Assembly (NCBI GenBank): GCA_021769425.1
Contig: JAETSX010000052.1
Location: 1-61,447 of the forward strand
DNA: 61,447 nucleotides
Origin: Eubacterium sp.
GTDB lineage: Bacteria > Bacillota > Clostridia > Lachnospirales > Lachnospiraceae
Direction of reading: 5' to 3'
A program made the position numbers and the translations under genes. Shown in pieces: positions 27,872 through 36,194 of this stretch; the first letter of the stretch is position 1; each line of letters starts with the position of its first letter. The notes under the pieces were generated by a model, which was not told where the DNA came from, did not search any database, and was given only the letters and a program-made list of their open reading frames with translations.

Positions 27872-27987
27872 ATGCCTGGATGCCATGCGGCAGAATTAAG
27901 GAAACCTTAAGATTGTATCCATTGTTTTCCTGTTGCAGAATTGTGTAAAATAATTCCGTATACTTTGGATAATGAGGACGAAAGATT

Positions 27988-29403
27988 ATGTATAAGAGAC
28001 AGAAAAAGAGCTGGGTAAAACATCTGGATTTCCTGATGTTGGATATCATTTGTCTGGAACTTGCCTTTTACAGTTCCTGCCTGATCCGTCTGGGAAATAT
28101 AAGAAGGCTGCCGGTTCTGCTGGATTATTACAACCGGCTGGCGGTTGTCCTGCTGCTTGTGGATATCTGCGTTGTATTCTTCTTTGAAGCATATACCGGA
28201 ATTCTGCGGAGGAACAAAGTGCAGGAGTTAAAGGCGGTTCTGATGCACTGCAGTATTGTATTTGCGGCTGTTACCGTCTATGTCTGGGCTACCAAACAGT
28301 CTGAGATATATTCCAGACAGGTTATTTTTGTGTTCTGGGGATTTGCGGTAATCATCGAATATTTTTCCAGGTGTCTTTGGAAGATCTATATCCGGCAGCG
28401 CATGATCAAGGGCAAGAAGTTTTCCCAGCTTCTGGTGGTGACAGAAGAATGCTATGCAGAGGAATGCGTGTCAGATTTTCAGCATGACCGGTACAAGGAA
28501 TTTGAAGTCATCGGCGTGGTGATAGTGGACAAGAACCGGATTGGAGACGAAATCTGCGGCGTTCCGGTTGTGGCCAGCGCTGACAGTTTTTTGGAATATG
28601 TGCGCATCAATGTGGTGGATGAAATCTTTATCAACGGAAACACCAGGGAGAGCAGTGAGGCGCTGGCAAATGAGCTGCTGGAATTAGGGCTTACCGTCCA
28701 CTTTAATCTGGTGCGGGAGTCCAGGCTGATGCCCAATAAGCTGGTGGAGCGGTGCGGCAAATACATGGTATTGACCACCAGTATGAAGATTGCTACCACC
28801 AGGCAGGTGTTTATTAAGCGGTGGATGGATATTCTGGGCAGTATTGTGGGATTGCTTTTGACGGGAATTGCATTTGTGGTGTTTGCGCCGGTGATAAAGG
28901 TTCAGTCCCCGGGGCCGATTTTCTACGAGCAGACCAGAATCGGGAGAAATGGCCGAAGGTTTAAATTCTACAAATTCCGTACCATGGTTGTGGGGGCGGA
29001 TCAGATGAAAGAGGAACTGATGGCTCAGAATGAAATGGACGGGCTGATGTTTAAGATGGAAGACGATCCCAGGATTTTCGGAATCGGAAAATTTATGCGG
29101 AAATATTCCATTGATGAGCTGCCCCAATTCTGGAATGTGCTGAAAGGGGATATGAGTCTGGTTGGGACAAGGCCCCCTACAGAAGAAGAATTTGTGCAGT
29201 ATGAGCTGCATCACAAAGCGCGGCTTGGCATCCGGCCAGGGCTTACCGGTATGTGGCAGGTCAGCGGCAGGAGCGATATTAAAAATTTTGAAGAAATTGT
29301 GGCGCTGGACACCCAGTATATTTCCAATTGGTCGCTGGGGATGGATATCCGGATATTGTTCCGAACCATAGGTGTAGTGCTGACAGGTAAAGGATCGTCA
29401 TGA
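27988..29403 (+). CDS. Undecaprenyl-phosphate sugar-1-phosphate transferase (polyprenyl glycosylphosphotransferase, 471 aa)
   Basis: Four N-terminal membrane helices (about residues 10-125), a Rossmann-like CoA-binding fold (about 140-250), then a membrane helix and the bacterial sugar transferase domain (about 270-471). The domain shows KRWMDILGS, SPGPIFYEQTRIGRNG, FKFYKFRTM, YSIDELPQFWNVLKGDMSLV, GTRPP and RPGLTGMWQVSGR. It transfers a sugar phosphate from a UDP-sugar to undecaprenyl phosphate, the first step of polysaccharide assembly. The stop overlaps the start of the next glycosyltransferase by 4 bases. Confidence 0.93.
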   Translation: MYKRQKKSWVKHLDFLMLDIICLELAFYSSCLIRLGNIRRLPVLLDYYNRLAVVLLLVDICVVFFFEAYTGILRRNKVQELKAVLMHCSIVFAAVTVYVWATKQSEIYSRQVIFVFWGFAVIIEYFSRCLWKIYIRQRMIKGKKFSQLLVVTEECYAEECVSDFQHDRYKEFEVIGVVIVDKNRIGDEICGVPVVASADSFLEYVRINVVDEIFINGNTRESSEALANELLELGLTVHFNLVRESRLMPNKLVERCGKYMVLTTSMKIATTRQVFIKRWMDILGSIVGLLLTGIAFVVFAPVIKVQSPGPIFYEQTRIGRNGRRFKFYKFRTMVVGADQMKEELMAQNEMDGLMFKMEDDPRIFGIGKFMRKYSIDELPQFWNVLKGDMSLVGTRPPTEEEFVQYELHHKARLGIRPGLTGMWQVSGRSDIKNFEEIVALDTQYISNWSLGMDIRILFRTIGVVLTGKGSS

Positions 29404-30164
29404 CAGATATTTCAATTACGATAGTAGCATATAATAACGAAGAAGACGTGAGAAATGCGGTATGTTCCATTCTGGAATGTACCGCTGTCACTATTTCCAG
29501 GAAGTTATATCTTGTAGATAACAGCAGCCAAAAAAATTCGCTGAAAGAGCTGGAAAATAAGTATCCGGAGGTCACCTATCTGAGTACCGGGAAAAATCTG
29601 GGCTTCGGCGCCGGCCATAATTACGTGCGCTCCAGGCTGGATTCCAGGTTTCATGCTATTGTCAATCCTGATATTGTTCTGACAGAAGACAGTCTGTCGG
29701 TTCTGATGGATTTTATGGAACGCATGGAATGCGGGATGGCAGTTCCCAGGATGACCGATGAAAAGGGGAACCTTCAGGCAGCCTACCGGCGGGAACTGAC
29801 GGTTTTTGATATGGGGATCCGCATGTTTATGTCCTCCCGTTTTAAGAAGCGGCAGGCATATCATACCATGCAGGATATGGACTATGGGAAACCATTTCCG
29901 GTGCCTTTTGCCCAGGGCAGCTTTCTTGTCATCCGCACCGAATTATTTCAGCAAGTCGGCGGGTTTGACGAGCGTTATTTTATGTATATGGAGGATGCGG
30001 ATCTCTGCAGGCAGGTAAATGAGCGAAGCAGCCTCTGGTATTGTCCCGACACCACGGTGATTCATAAATGGGAGCGGGGCTCTCATAAAAATAAAAGGCT
30101 GATGAAGATTCATATTGTCTCCATGATACGGTACTTTCAGAAATGGGGGTGGAAACTGTGGTAG
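29400..30164 (+). CDS. GT2 glycosyltransferase, rhamnosyltransferase-like (254 aa)
   Basis: Overlaps the previous gene by ATGA. Motifs are SITIVAYNNEEDV, YLVDNSSQKN, NLGFGAGHN, IVNPDIVLT (DxD-like), FMYMEDADLCRQV and HKWERGSHK. This matches the WbbL/RfbF-type rhamnosyltransferase group. Probable second step in building the repeat unit. Soluble or peripheral. Confidence 0.85.
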   Translation: MTDISITIVAYNNEEDVRNAVCSILECTAVTISRKLYLVDNSSQKNSLKELENKYPEVTYLSTGKNLGFGAGHNYVRSRLDSRFHAIVNPDIVLTEDSLSVLMDFMERMECGMAVPRMTDEKGNLQAAYRRELTVFDMGIRMFMSSRFKKRQAYHTMQDMDYGKPFPVPFAQGSFLVIRTELFQQVGGFDERYFMYMEDADLCRQVNERSSLWYCPDTTVIHKWERGSHKNKRLMKIHIVSMIRYFQKWGWKLW

Positions 30165-30949
30165 AAAAACTGCTGGAAGGAGCAATCCGCATTTCCGTCG
30201 CCATGGTGACTTATAACGGAGAACCTTATATCAGAGAGCAGATGGAATCAATTCTGAGCCAGTTGGGAGAACCGGATGAACTGGTGATTTCCGATGACGG
30301 TTCGAAAGACCATACCCTTGAGATTATTCGGGAATACCAGGCAGAAGACCAAAGAATCCGTTTGTTTTATGGGCCTGGCCGGGGCATTAAAAAAAATGTG
30401 GAGCATGCTCTTTTAAAGACAAGAGGAAACTATATTTTTCTGGCGGATCAGGACGATATCTGGCTGCCTGGGAAAATTAAAAAAACGCTGGAGGCATTTG
30501 AAAAGTCAAAAGCTATGGTAGTCATCCATGACGCACGGGTATTTGCAGGGGAAGATCCGAAAAATATCGTGCTGGAATCTTTTTATCAATTCCGCAGTTC
30601 CAGAGCAGGCGTCTGGAAAAATATGGTAAAAAACAGTTATATCGGATGCTGCATGGCGTTTCGACGGGAATTAATGGAGCTGATTCTTCCCATTCCGAAC
30701 CGGATTGAAATGCATGATCAGTGGATTGGAATTTTGGGAGATTATGTATCTGGAAAATCTTGTTTTCTGGCCGAACCGCTGTTACTATACCGCCGTCATG
30801 GAGATAATAATTCCAGTATGAAACATTATGGGATTGGTAAAATGTTACGAAACCGAATGGTATTTTTCGGTTGCTTTTTCGTGAGAATTGTATATTTTCG
30901 ACAGAAAAGGCAAGGGTTTTTGGGAAATTTCAAGAAAAATAACGGTTGA
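30143..30949 (+). CDS. GT2 glycosyltransferase (268 aa)
   Basis: Overlaps the preceding gene by 22 bases. The start is uncertain between ATG 30143 and in-frame GTGs at 30149 and 30158, because no clear ribosome binding site is seen. Motifs: ISVAMVTYNGEPYIREQ, LVISDDGSKD, FLADQDDIW (DxD-like), MHDQWI and YRRHGDNNS. This is the short GT2 type that adds a single sugar to lipid-linked intermediates. The C-terminus is basic and aromatic and may touch the membrane. Confidence 0.82.
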   Translation: MGVETVVEKLLEGAIRISVAMVTYNGEPYIREQMESILSQLGEPDELVISDDGSKDHTLEIIREYQAEDQRIRLFYGPGRGIKKNVEHALLKTRGNYIFLADQDDIWLPGKIKKTLEAFEKSKAMVVIHDARVFAGEDPKNIVLESFYQFRSSRAGVWKNMVKNSYIGCCMAFRRELMELILPIPNRIEMHDQWIGILGDYVSGKSCFLAEPLLLYRRHGDNNSSMKHYGIGKMLRNRMVFFGCFFVRIVYFRQKRQGFLGNFKKNNG

Positions 30950-31051
30950 TAAATGGCTTGAAATATTATAAGATAAGTCATATGTATAAAACGTGCATAA
31001 AAATGCAGAACGGATGAAGGATTGAAAAATCAAAACAGATAGGGTGAAGGT

Positions 31052-32170
31052 ATGGCGAAACAGAGCAAAACACAGGGGCATAAGCCCATGACTAAAAAGG
31101 AGAAAAAGAACAGAAGAAGAAAACGGAAAGTAATTATTGTCATTATTGAATTGCTGATCCTTCTGGGCGTTCTGGCCTGGATCTGGGTCAATGGAAAGAT
31201 GGATAAACTGAATACGGACGTTACCTTTAAAGGACAGGATGTGAGAGTGGAGCTTCCGGAGGAAACGCAGGATGTGCTGGGCGAATACACAACCATAGCG
31301 TTGTTCGGGCTGGACAACCGGGAGGAGAATTCCTATAGCAGAGGGAATTCCGATGTGATTATGGTGGCCAGAATTGACAAAGACACCAAAGAAGTACGGT
31401 TGGTGTCCGTCTACCGTGATACATTTTTAAAAATGGCAGATCTGGATAATACGGACGCATACAGCAAAGCCAATGCTGCTTATGCAATGGGGGGCCCGGA
31501 GCAGGCGGTGCGTATGCTGAATACCAATCTGGATCTGGATATCCAGGAATATGTCTCCTTTGATTTTTCGGCAGTTGCGGAAGCAGTGGATATCCTGGGA
31601 GGCGTGGAAATTGAGATTACCAGTGAAGAGGCAGGGCATCTGAATAATTATTGTGTGGAAACATCTAAAGTTACCGGCAAAGATTATACTCCGCTGCCGG
31701 GAGCTGGAACCTATAATCTCAATGGCGTACAGGCCGTTTCTTACGGCAGAATCCGCTATACCATAGGGGATGATTTCAAGCGGACCGAGCGGCAGCGTCT
31801 GGTTGTGGATAAAATGGTGGAAAAGGCGCTGGCTTCTGATGTGAGCACTATCAATGACTTGATTGACAGTGTGTTCCCTAAGGTTAAGACCAGTCTGTCC
31901 AAGTCAGAGATACTCAGTCTTGCAAAAGACGCATTTAATTATAAAATGGGAGAAAATGCAGGATTCCCCTTTGACCGGGAGAATGAAGTGGTAAGTATTT
32001 CTTATCAGAAGGGCAGCCAGGACTGCGTCATTCCGGCAGATCTGGCTTCCAATGTGAAGCAGCTTCATGATTTTCTGTATGGAACCACCAGTTATCAGGT
32101 GACAGACAGTGTTCAGAGCATCAGCGACGAGATTGTGTACCGGACAGGGGTCAGGGCTCAGAAGGATTAA
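31052..32170 (+). CDS. LytR-CpsA-Psr (LCP) family glycopolymer transferase (372 aa)
   Basis: Basic N-terminus, one membrane span (about residues 28-46), and a full LCP domain: IALFGLDNR, RGNSDVIMVARID, SVYRDTFLKM, LGGVEIEIT, LNGVQAVSYGRIRY and FKRTERQR. The arginines are the lipid-phosphate-binding and catalytic residues. It attaches glycopolymers from undecaprenyl pyrophosphate to peptidoglycan or protein. It is the intact paralogue of the protein at 17906-18853. GlmS follows after 17 bases, linking it to UDP-GlcNAc supply. Confidence 0.92.
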   Translation: MAKQSKTQGHKPMTKKEKKNRRRKRKVIIVIIELLILLGVLAWIWVNGKMDKLNTDVTFKGQDVRVELPEETQDVLGEYTTIALFGLDNREENSYSRGNSDVIMVARIDKDTKEVRLVSVYRDTFLKMADLDNTDAYSKANAAYAMGGPEQAVRMLNTNLDLDIQEYVSFDFSAVAEAVDILGGVEIEITSEEAGHLNNYCVETSKVTGKDYTPLPGAGTYNLNGVQAVSYGRIRYTIGDDFKRTERQRLVVDKMVEKALASDVSTINDLIDSVFPKVKTSLSKSEILSLAKDAFNYKMGENAGFPFDRENEVVSISYQKGSQDCVIPADLASNVKQLHDFLYGTTSYQVTDSVQSISDEIVYRTGVRAQKD

Positions 32171-32187
32171 TAGCAGGAGGATTTCAT

Positions 32188-34014
32188 ATGTGTGGAATTG
32201 TAGGATATATCGGAGAGTCACAGGCAGCGCCTATTTTGCTGGACGGCTTGTCCAAGCTGGAATACCGGGGGTATGACTCAGCAGGAATTGCTGTATATGA
32301 TGGGGAAAACATCAACGTACAGAAAGCGGCAGGAAGGCTTAAGGTATTAAACGAGCTGACCCATGACGGCGCAACTATGCCGGGAAGTTCCGGGATCGGC
32401 CATACACGGTGGGCAACCCATGGGGCGCCTTCCAATCAGAATGCCCATCCTCATTATAATCAGGCGGAAACGATTGCAGTTGTGCACAATGGAATTATTG
32501 AGAATTATCTGAAATTACGGAAACGTCTGGAAAAGAAGGGATATCAGTTCCAGTCGGATACCGATACGGAAGTAGTGGCGCATCTCTTGGATTATTATTA
32601 CAAGGGGGATCCAATTGAGGCCATTACCAAGATTATGCACAGGGTAGAGGGTTCCTATGCCCTGGGAATTATATTTAAGGAGCATCCGGAACATGTATAT
32701 GCAGTCCGAAAGGACAGCCCGTTGATTGTGGGCCATGGAAAAGACGGCAACCTGATTGCTTCTGATGTGCCGGCAGTCCTTAAATATACCAGGAATGTAT
32801 ACTTTATCCAGAATGAGGAAATTGCAGTTTTAACGAAAGAATCTATTGATTTTTATAATGTGGACGGAGAGGATATCCAGAAGGAATCCACCACCATAGA
32901 CTGGGATATCAATGCGGCGGAAAAAGGCGGCTATGAGCATTTTATGTTAAAGGAAATGTATGAACAGCCCAAGACCGTGCGGGACACCTTAAATCCCAGA
33001 ATTAAGGACGGCGCCATTGTCATTGAAGAGCTGGGCATGAGTGAGGAGGAAATCCGCGGGATCCGCAAAATCCATATTGTTGCATGCGGTTCTGCCTATC
33101 ATGTGGGCGTGACTGGAAAATATGTCTTTGAGGGCATGGCAAGAATCCCGGTGGAGGTGGATCTGGCTTCAGAGTTCCGTTACCGGAATCCCATTCTTTC
33201 TGAGGATGAGCTTGTGATTGTTATCAGTCAGTCGGGAGAGACTGCGGATTCCCTGGCTGCTTTAAGAGAAGCCAGGGGCAAGGGCGTAAAGACCCTTGGA
33301 ATTGTCAATGTGGTAGGCTCTTCCATTGCCCGGGAAGCGGATAAGGTAATGTATACCTGGGCAGGGCCGGAGATTGCCGTGGCAACCACGAAAGCATACA
33401 GCGCACAGTTGATTGCGGAATACCTTCTGGCGGTGAAATTTGCCCAGGTAAGGGGCGAGATTGACGATACGGAAGTGGCTGCATATTTAAAAGATTTGCA
33501 GAAACTGCCGGAGCAGATTGAGATGCTTTTAAGCAATAAAGAGAGGATTCAGCATTTTGCCAACCGTTATATTGCGGCAAAAGATGTATTTTTTGTGGGA
33601 AGGGGCATAGACTATGCCATTTCCCTGGAGGGCTCTCTGAAGCTAAAAGAGATTTCCTATATTCATTCCGAAGCATACGCTGCTGGAGAATTAAAACACG
33701 GGACCATTTCTTTGATTGAAGAGGGAACTCTGGTGGCAGCAGTGGTGACCCAGGAAGATTTATATAAGAAGACTATCAGCAATATTGTGGAATTGAGCAG
33801 CAGAGGAGCGTTTGTGCTGGCGGTGACCAATGCGGGAAACCATGAAATTGAGAAAGCGGCGGATTATGTGATTTACATTCCGCTGACCAATAAGTACTTT
33901 ACCAATTCTTTAGCGATTATTCCGCTGCAGCTCTTCAGTTATTATGTTTCCGTGGGTAAGGGCTGCGATGTGGATAAGCCCAGGAATTTGGCGAAATCTG
34001 TAACAGTAGAATAG
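32188..34014 (+). CDS. glmS: Glutamine-fructose-6-phosphate aminotransferase (608 aa)
   Basis: Starts MCGIVGYIGE, so the N-terminal Cys nucleophile of the class II amidotransferase is residue 2. HTRWATHG and HNGIIENY confirm the glutaminase half. The second half holds two SIS domains (SQSGETADSLAALREA; GRGIDYAISLEGSLKLKE) and the conserved end CDVDKPRNLAKSVTVE. It makes glucosamine-6-phosphate for cell-wall precursors. Only 17 bases separate it from the LCP gene, so there is no room for a glmS ribozyme directly upstream. It has a clear AGGAGG site. Confidence 0.97.
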   Translation: MCGIVGYIGESQAAPILLDGLSKLEYRGYDSAGIAVYDGENINVQKAAGRLKVLNELTHDGATMPGSSGIGHTRWATHGAPSNQNAHPHYNQAETIAVVHNGIIENYLKLRKRLEKKGYQFQSDTDTEVVAHLLDYYYKGDPIEAITKIMHRVEGSYALGIIFKEHPEHVYAVRKDSPLIVGHGKDGNLIASDVPAVLKYTRNVYFIQNEEIAVLTKESIDFYNVDGEDIQKESTTIDWDINAAEKGGYEHFMLKEMYEQPKTVRDTLNPRIKDGAIVIEELGMSEEEIRGIRKIHIVACGSAYHVGVTGKYVFEGMARIPVEVDLASEFRYRNPILSEDELVIVISQSGETADSLAALREARGKGVKTLGIVNVVGSSIAREADKVMYTWAGPEIAVATTKAYSAQLIAEYLLAVKFAQVRGEIDDTEVAAYLKDLQKLPEQIEMLLSNKERIQHFANRYIAAKDVFFVGRGIDYAISLEGSLKLKEISYIHSEAYAAGELKHGTISLIEEGTLVAAVVTQEDLYKKTISNIVELSSRGAFVLAVTNAGNHEIEKAADYVIYIPLTNKYFTNSLAIIPLQLFSYYVSVGKGCDVDKPRNLAKSVTVE

Positions 34015-34045
34015 AAATAAGCCCAGAAATCTGTAACAGTAGAAT
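33974..34045. repeat. Duplicated 3' end of glmS
   Basis: The last codons of glmS (AAATCTGTAACAGTAGAAT at 33994-34012, preceded by ATAAGCCCAG) recur just after the stop at 34027-34045, with about 10 bp missing in between. This is a remnant of a short tandem duplication at the gene end. Confidence 0.75.
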
Positions 34046-34084
34046 GGGAGTTGCTGTTCACTTATACTAAACCGCCATTAAGCT

Positions 34085-34457
34085 TAACCTATCGTGTGGC
34101 AGGCCGCATGGCCATCCTATTATGGAAGCCAAGGGCTTTCATAGTAAACCCTCATCATGCTCAGCCTTTCGTGCGACGGGCCGCATGGCCATCCTACTAT
34201 GGAAGCCAAGGGCTTTCATAGTAAACTCCCATCATGCTTTGCCTTTCGTGCGACGGGCCGCATGGCCATCCATGCTATGGAAGCCAAGGGCTTTCATAGT
34301 AAACCCTCATCATGCTCAGCCTTTCGTGCGACGGGCCGCATGGCCATCCATGCTATGGAAGCCAAGGGCTTTCATAGTAAACCCTCATCATGCTCAGCCT
34401 TTCGTGCGACGGGCCGCATGGCCATCCTACTATGGAAGCCAGGGGCTTTCATAGTAA
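34085..34457. repeat. 77-78-bp tandem repeat array, about 5 copies, in the 577-bp gap after glmS
   Basis: GCATGGCCATCC recurs at 34106, 34183, 34260, 34338 and 34416. Each unit carries the hairpin CTATGGAAGCC/GGCTTTCATAG and a GC-rich block with GTGCGACGGGCC. Repetitive ORFs in two frames across it are by-products. Between glmS and the next gene I see no other gene, only this array, the glmS tail duplicate and the promoter at 34511-34539. Confidence 0.9.
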
Positions 34458-34510
34458 CAGGAAAAATATCAGGAATTTTACAGTTGAATAGAGGGGGCAG
34501 AATTTTTGAA

Positions 34511-34539
34511 TTGACAATGTTTTTGAAAAGGAATATACT
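34511..34539 (+). promoter_or_regulatory. SigmaA-type promoter for the unknown three-gene operon
   Basis: Perfect TTGACA (34511-34516), a 17-bp spacer, TATACT (34534-34539). It lies 52 bases before the ATG of the first gene. Confidence 0.75.
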
Positions 34540-34591
34540 GAAAATAAACGACTGATAAAAAAGGGAAGGGGTATCAGGGGAAATTTACGGT

Positions 34592-35140
34592 ATGATACAA
34601 AAAGATAAATATCTAATAGGGGTATCTCAGGAGAAGACGAAGAACTTTCATAACCTGGATTGTATTTTGTGTCTGTTTTATATGGCGGCATCTCTAATAA
34701 ACGGTATTATGGGAATATCTGGTATGAAAATTTTTACGGACAGCGGCCATACGGCGGGAAGTGCGGGTACAGACGAAATAAGTACAATATTGCTGTTAGT
34801 CATAAGTTTTTTGCTGTTGTTCAGAATGAATATAGGGCTTGTGATATTAAAGAGGAAACGGACAGAGGCAGCGGAGGAAGCATTAAAGGAATGCGCAAGC
34901 CTTGTGAAAATAAATATAAAGGCTGTAGATCAGAGGATGCAGATACTGGAATTTGCGTATGTGGCTGAAGCAGCCATATTCATTATGAATCTTGTTTACA
35001 AGACCAAAATAGAAACGTCTTTGTCTGCATTGGTGTTTATTCCGGTTATTCTGACCACGTATAATGATTTAATAGAAATCTGGAAAAGCAAATACAGTGC
35101 AGAAGAAAGAATCACTTATGAGTATGAGGAAGTTCAGTAG
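34592..35140 (+). CDS. Unknown membrane protein (182 aa)
   Basis: About four hydrophobic segments: near residues 18-40, 58-80, 123-140 and 145-165. The loop between the second and third is charged and helical (KRKRTEAAEEALKECASLV) and predicted to be cytosolic. No family is recognised. First gene of a compact operon with the 94- and 191-aa proteins, driven by a near-consensus promoter. Confidence 0.6.
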   Translation: MIQKDKYLIGVSQEKTKNFHNLDCILCLFYMAASLINGIMGISGMKIFTDSGHTAGSAGTDEISTILLLVISFLLLFRMNIGLVILKRKRTEAAEEALKECASLVKINIKAVDQRMQILEFAYVAEAAIFIMNLVYKTKIETSLSALVFIPVILTTYNDLIEIWKSKYSAEERITYEYEEVQ

Positions 35141-35155
35141 AGAAGGAGGTTGATT

Positions 35156-35440
35156 ATGGGAGCATGGATGGTTAATATTTTCATTGGGGTAGTGATATTT
35201 GCGGCGTTTTTGATTAATCTGGCTGTGATGAGGCGTGACAGTCATGATCGGATATTAATTTGCCGGGAACATAATCGAAAAGTGATGCTGGGCAGAGAGC
35301 TTAAGAGTTATAGCATGTTAGATGACCTGTATGTCTCCGGTGATAGTTTGCTGATGTATAACAGCGGTACTGCAGCGGGACAGCATGATGAAAAGGCAGA
35401 GTTTATTCCCTTGGCATCAGCAGAGGAATATTATTTGTAA
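35156..35440 (+). CDS. Small unknown membrane-anchored protein (94 aa)
   Basis: ATG 35156 with AAGGAGG 6 bases upstream is preferred to an upstream TTG. One N-terminal membrane helix (MVNIFIGVVIFAAFLINLAV) is followed by a cytosolic region with MLGRELKSYSMLDDLYVSGD. No family recognised. Confidence 0.55.
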   Translation: MGAWMVNIFIGVVIFAAFLINLAVMRRDSHDRILICREHNRKVMLGRELKSYSMLDDLYVSGDSLLMYNSGTAAGQHDEKAEFIPLASAEEYYL

Positions 35441-35455
35441 GCCGGGGAGGACTCC

Positions 35456-36031
35456 ATGAACGAGGGGAAAAATAAGGAGCTAATGCTTTTTACACAGCAT
35501 TTATGGAAGACTATTGAAGACGGCATGGAAGTGATGCGTGCCCAGGACAGCCAAATTGTTATAAAACGGGATGGGAAGAAGGTATTTGAGAATTTTTTTC
35601 AGGAGATGTATCAGGAGATAAAAGAAAGATACATGGATGCGGAAACAGAAACGCTGGATCGCCATAAAGTTGCTGCAATCTTGATTATAGCCGTGATAAA
35701 AGCAGATATTTTGAAGAGCGTAAGCCAGGAAAGCAGAACGTTTGTTGGAAATTATATTTTGGCATCAGACAGCGCTTTTTCTTATATGCTTTCAGAATTG
35801 AACCGGGAATTGGAAAAGAAAGGGCAGGGGAAAATTGCAGGTTATGTTTTTCCGGAGGCTTTTGCATGCAGGACGGATTATTACCGTATTTTTTACAGAA
35901 ATCTCTATTATATAGGTCAGAATAAGGCTTGGACCTTTAACCCATTGGACTTGTCGGAAAGGCTGTTTTTGTTGGAATATCTCACATTAAAAGAGAATAA
36001 TATTGATACTGCTGTCTTAAAAGAATATTAA
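35456..36031 (+). CDS. Unknown soluble protein, last gene of the three-gene operon (191 aa)
   Basis: GGGGAGGA site before the ATG. The protein is helical and charged, with LDRHKVAAILIIAVIKAD (near residue 64) and a Tyr-rich segment YYRIFYRNLYYIGQN near the C-terminus. No signal peptide and no family that I recognise. It presumably acts on the cytosolic side of the two membrane partners. The operon ends at a clear terminator. Confidence 0.55.
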   Translation: MNEGKNKELMLFTQHLWKTIEDGMEVMRAQDSQIVIKRDGKKVFENFFQEMYQEIKERYMDAETETLDRHKVAAILIIAVIKADILKSVSQESRTFVGNYILASDSAFSYMLSELNRELEKKGQGKIAGYVFPEAFACRTDYYRIFYRNLYYIGQNKAWTFNPLDLSERLFLLEYLTLKENNIDTAVLKEY

Positions 36032-36044
36032 TAGCTGTACGTCA

Positions 36045-36077
36045 GGGCTTTCGGAAATTTTTTCAGAAAGCCCTTTT
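36045..36077 (+). terminator. Rho-independent terminator
   Basis: GGGCTTTC and GAAAGCCC stem followed by TTTT, after the unknown three-gene operon. Confidence 0.8.
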
Positions 36078-36194
36078 ACATTATCACGTTTTTTTAAAAT
36101 TGTTGTCACATTTCTGTCACAAATGTTCCGTAAACTGCTTATTAGAAACGAAGCAGGAACAGAAGCCAGTGAGTAAGCGAAAGGAGAAAATGTT

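Noticed and set aside
32171-32187. glmS ribozyme upstream of glmS
   Set aside because: Only 17 bases separate the LCP stop and the glmS start, so the ribozyme cannot lie there.
34085-34457. CRISPR array
   Set aside because: The whole unit is repeated without unique spacers, and no cas gene is present. The same applies to the 57-bp array.
34122-34555. Two overlapping repetitive ORFs (110 and 132 codons) over the 77-bp array
   Set aside because: They arise in two frames of the same repeat, have no ribosome binding site, and the units contain hairpins, so coding is unlikely.
36104-36121. Promoter of htrA at the TTGTCA box
   Set aside because: No -10 at the right distance. The repeated TGTCACA is only noted as a possible binding site.
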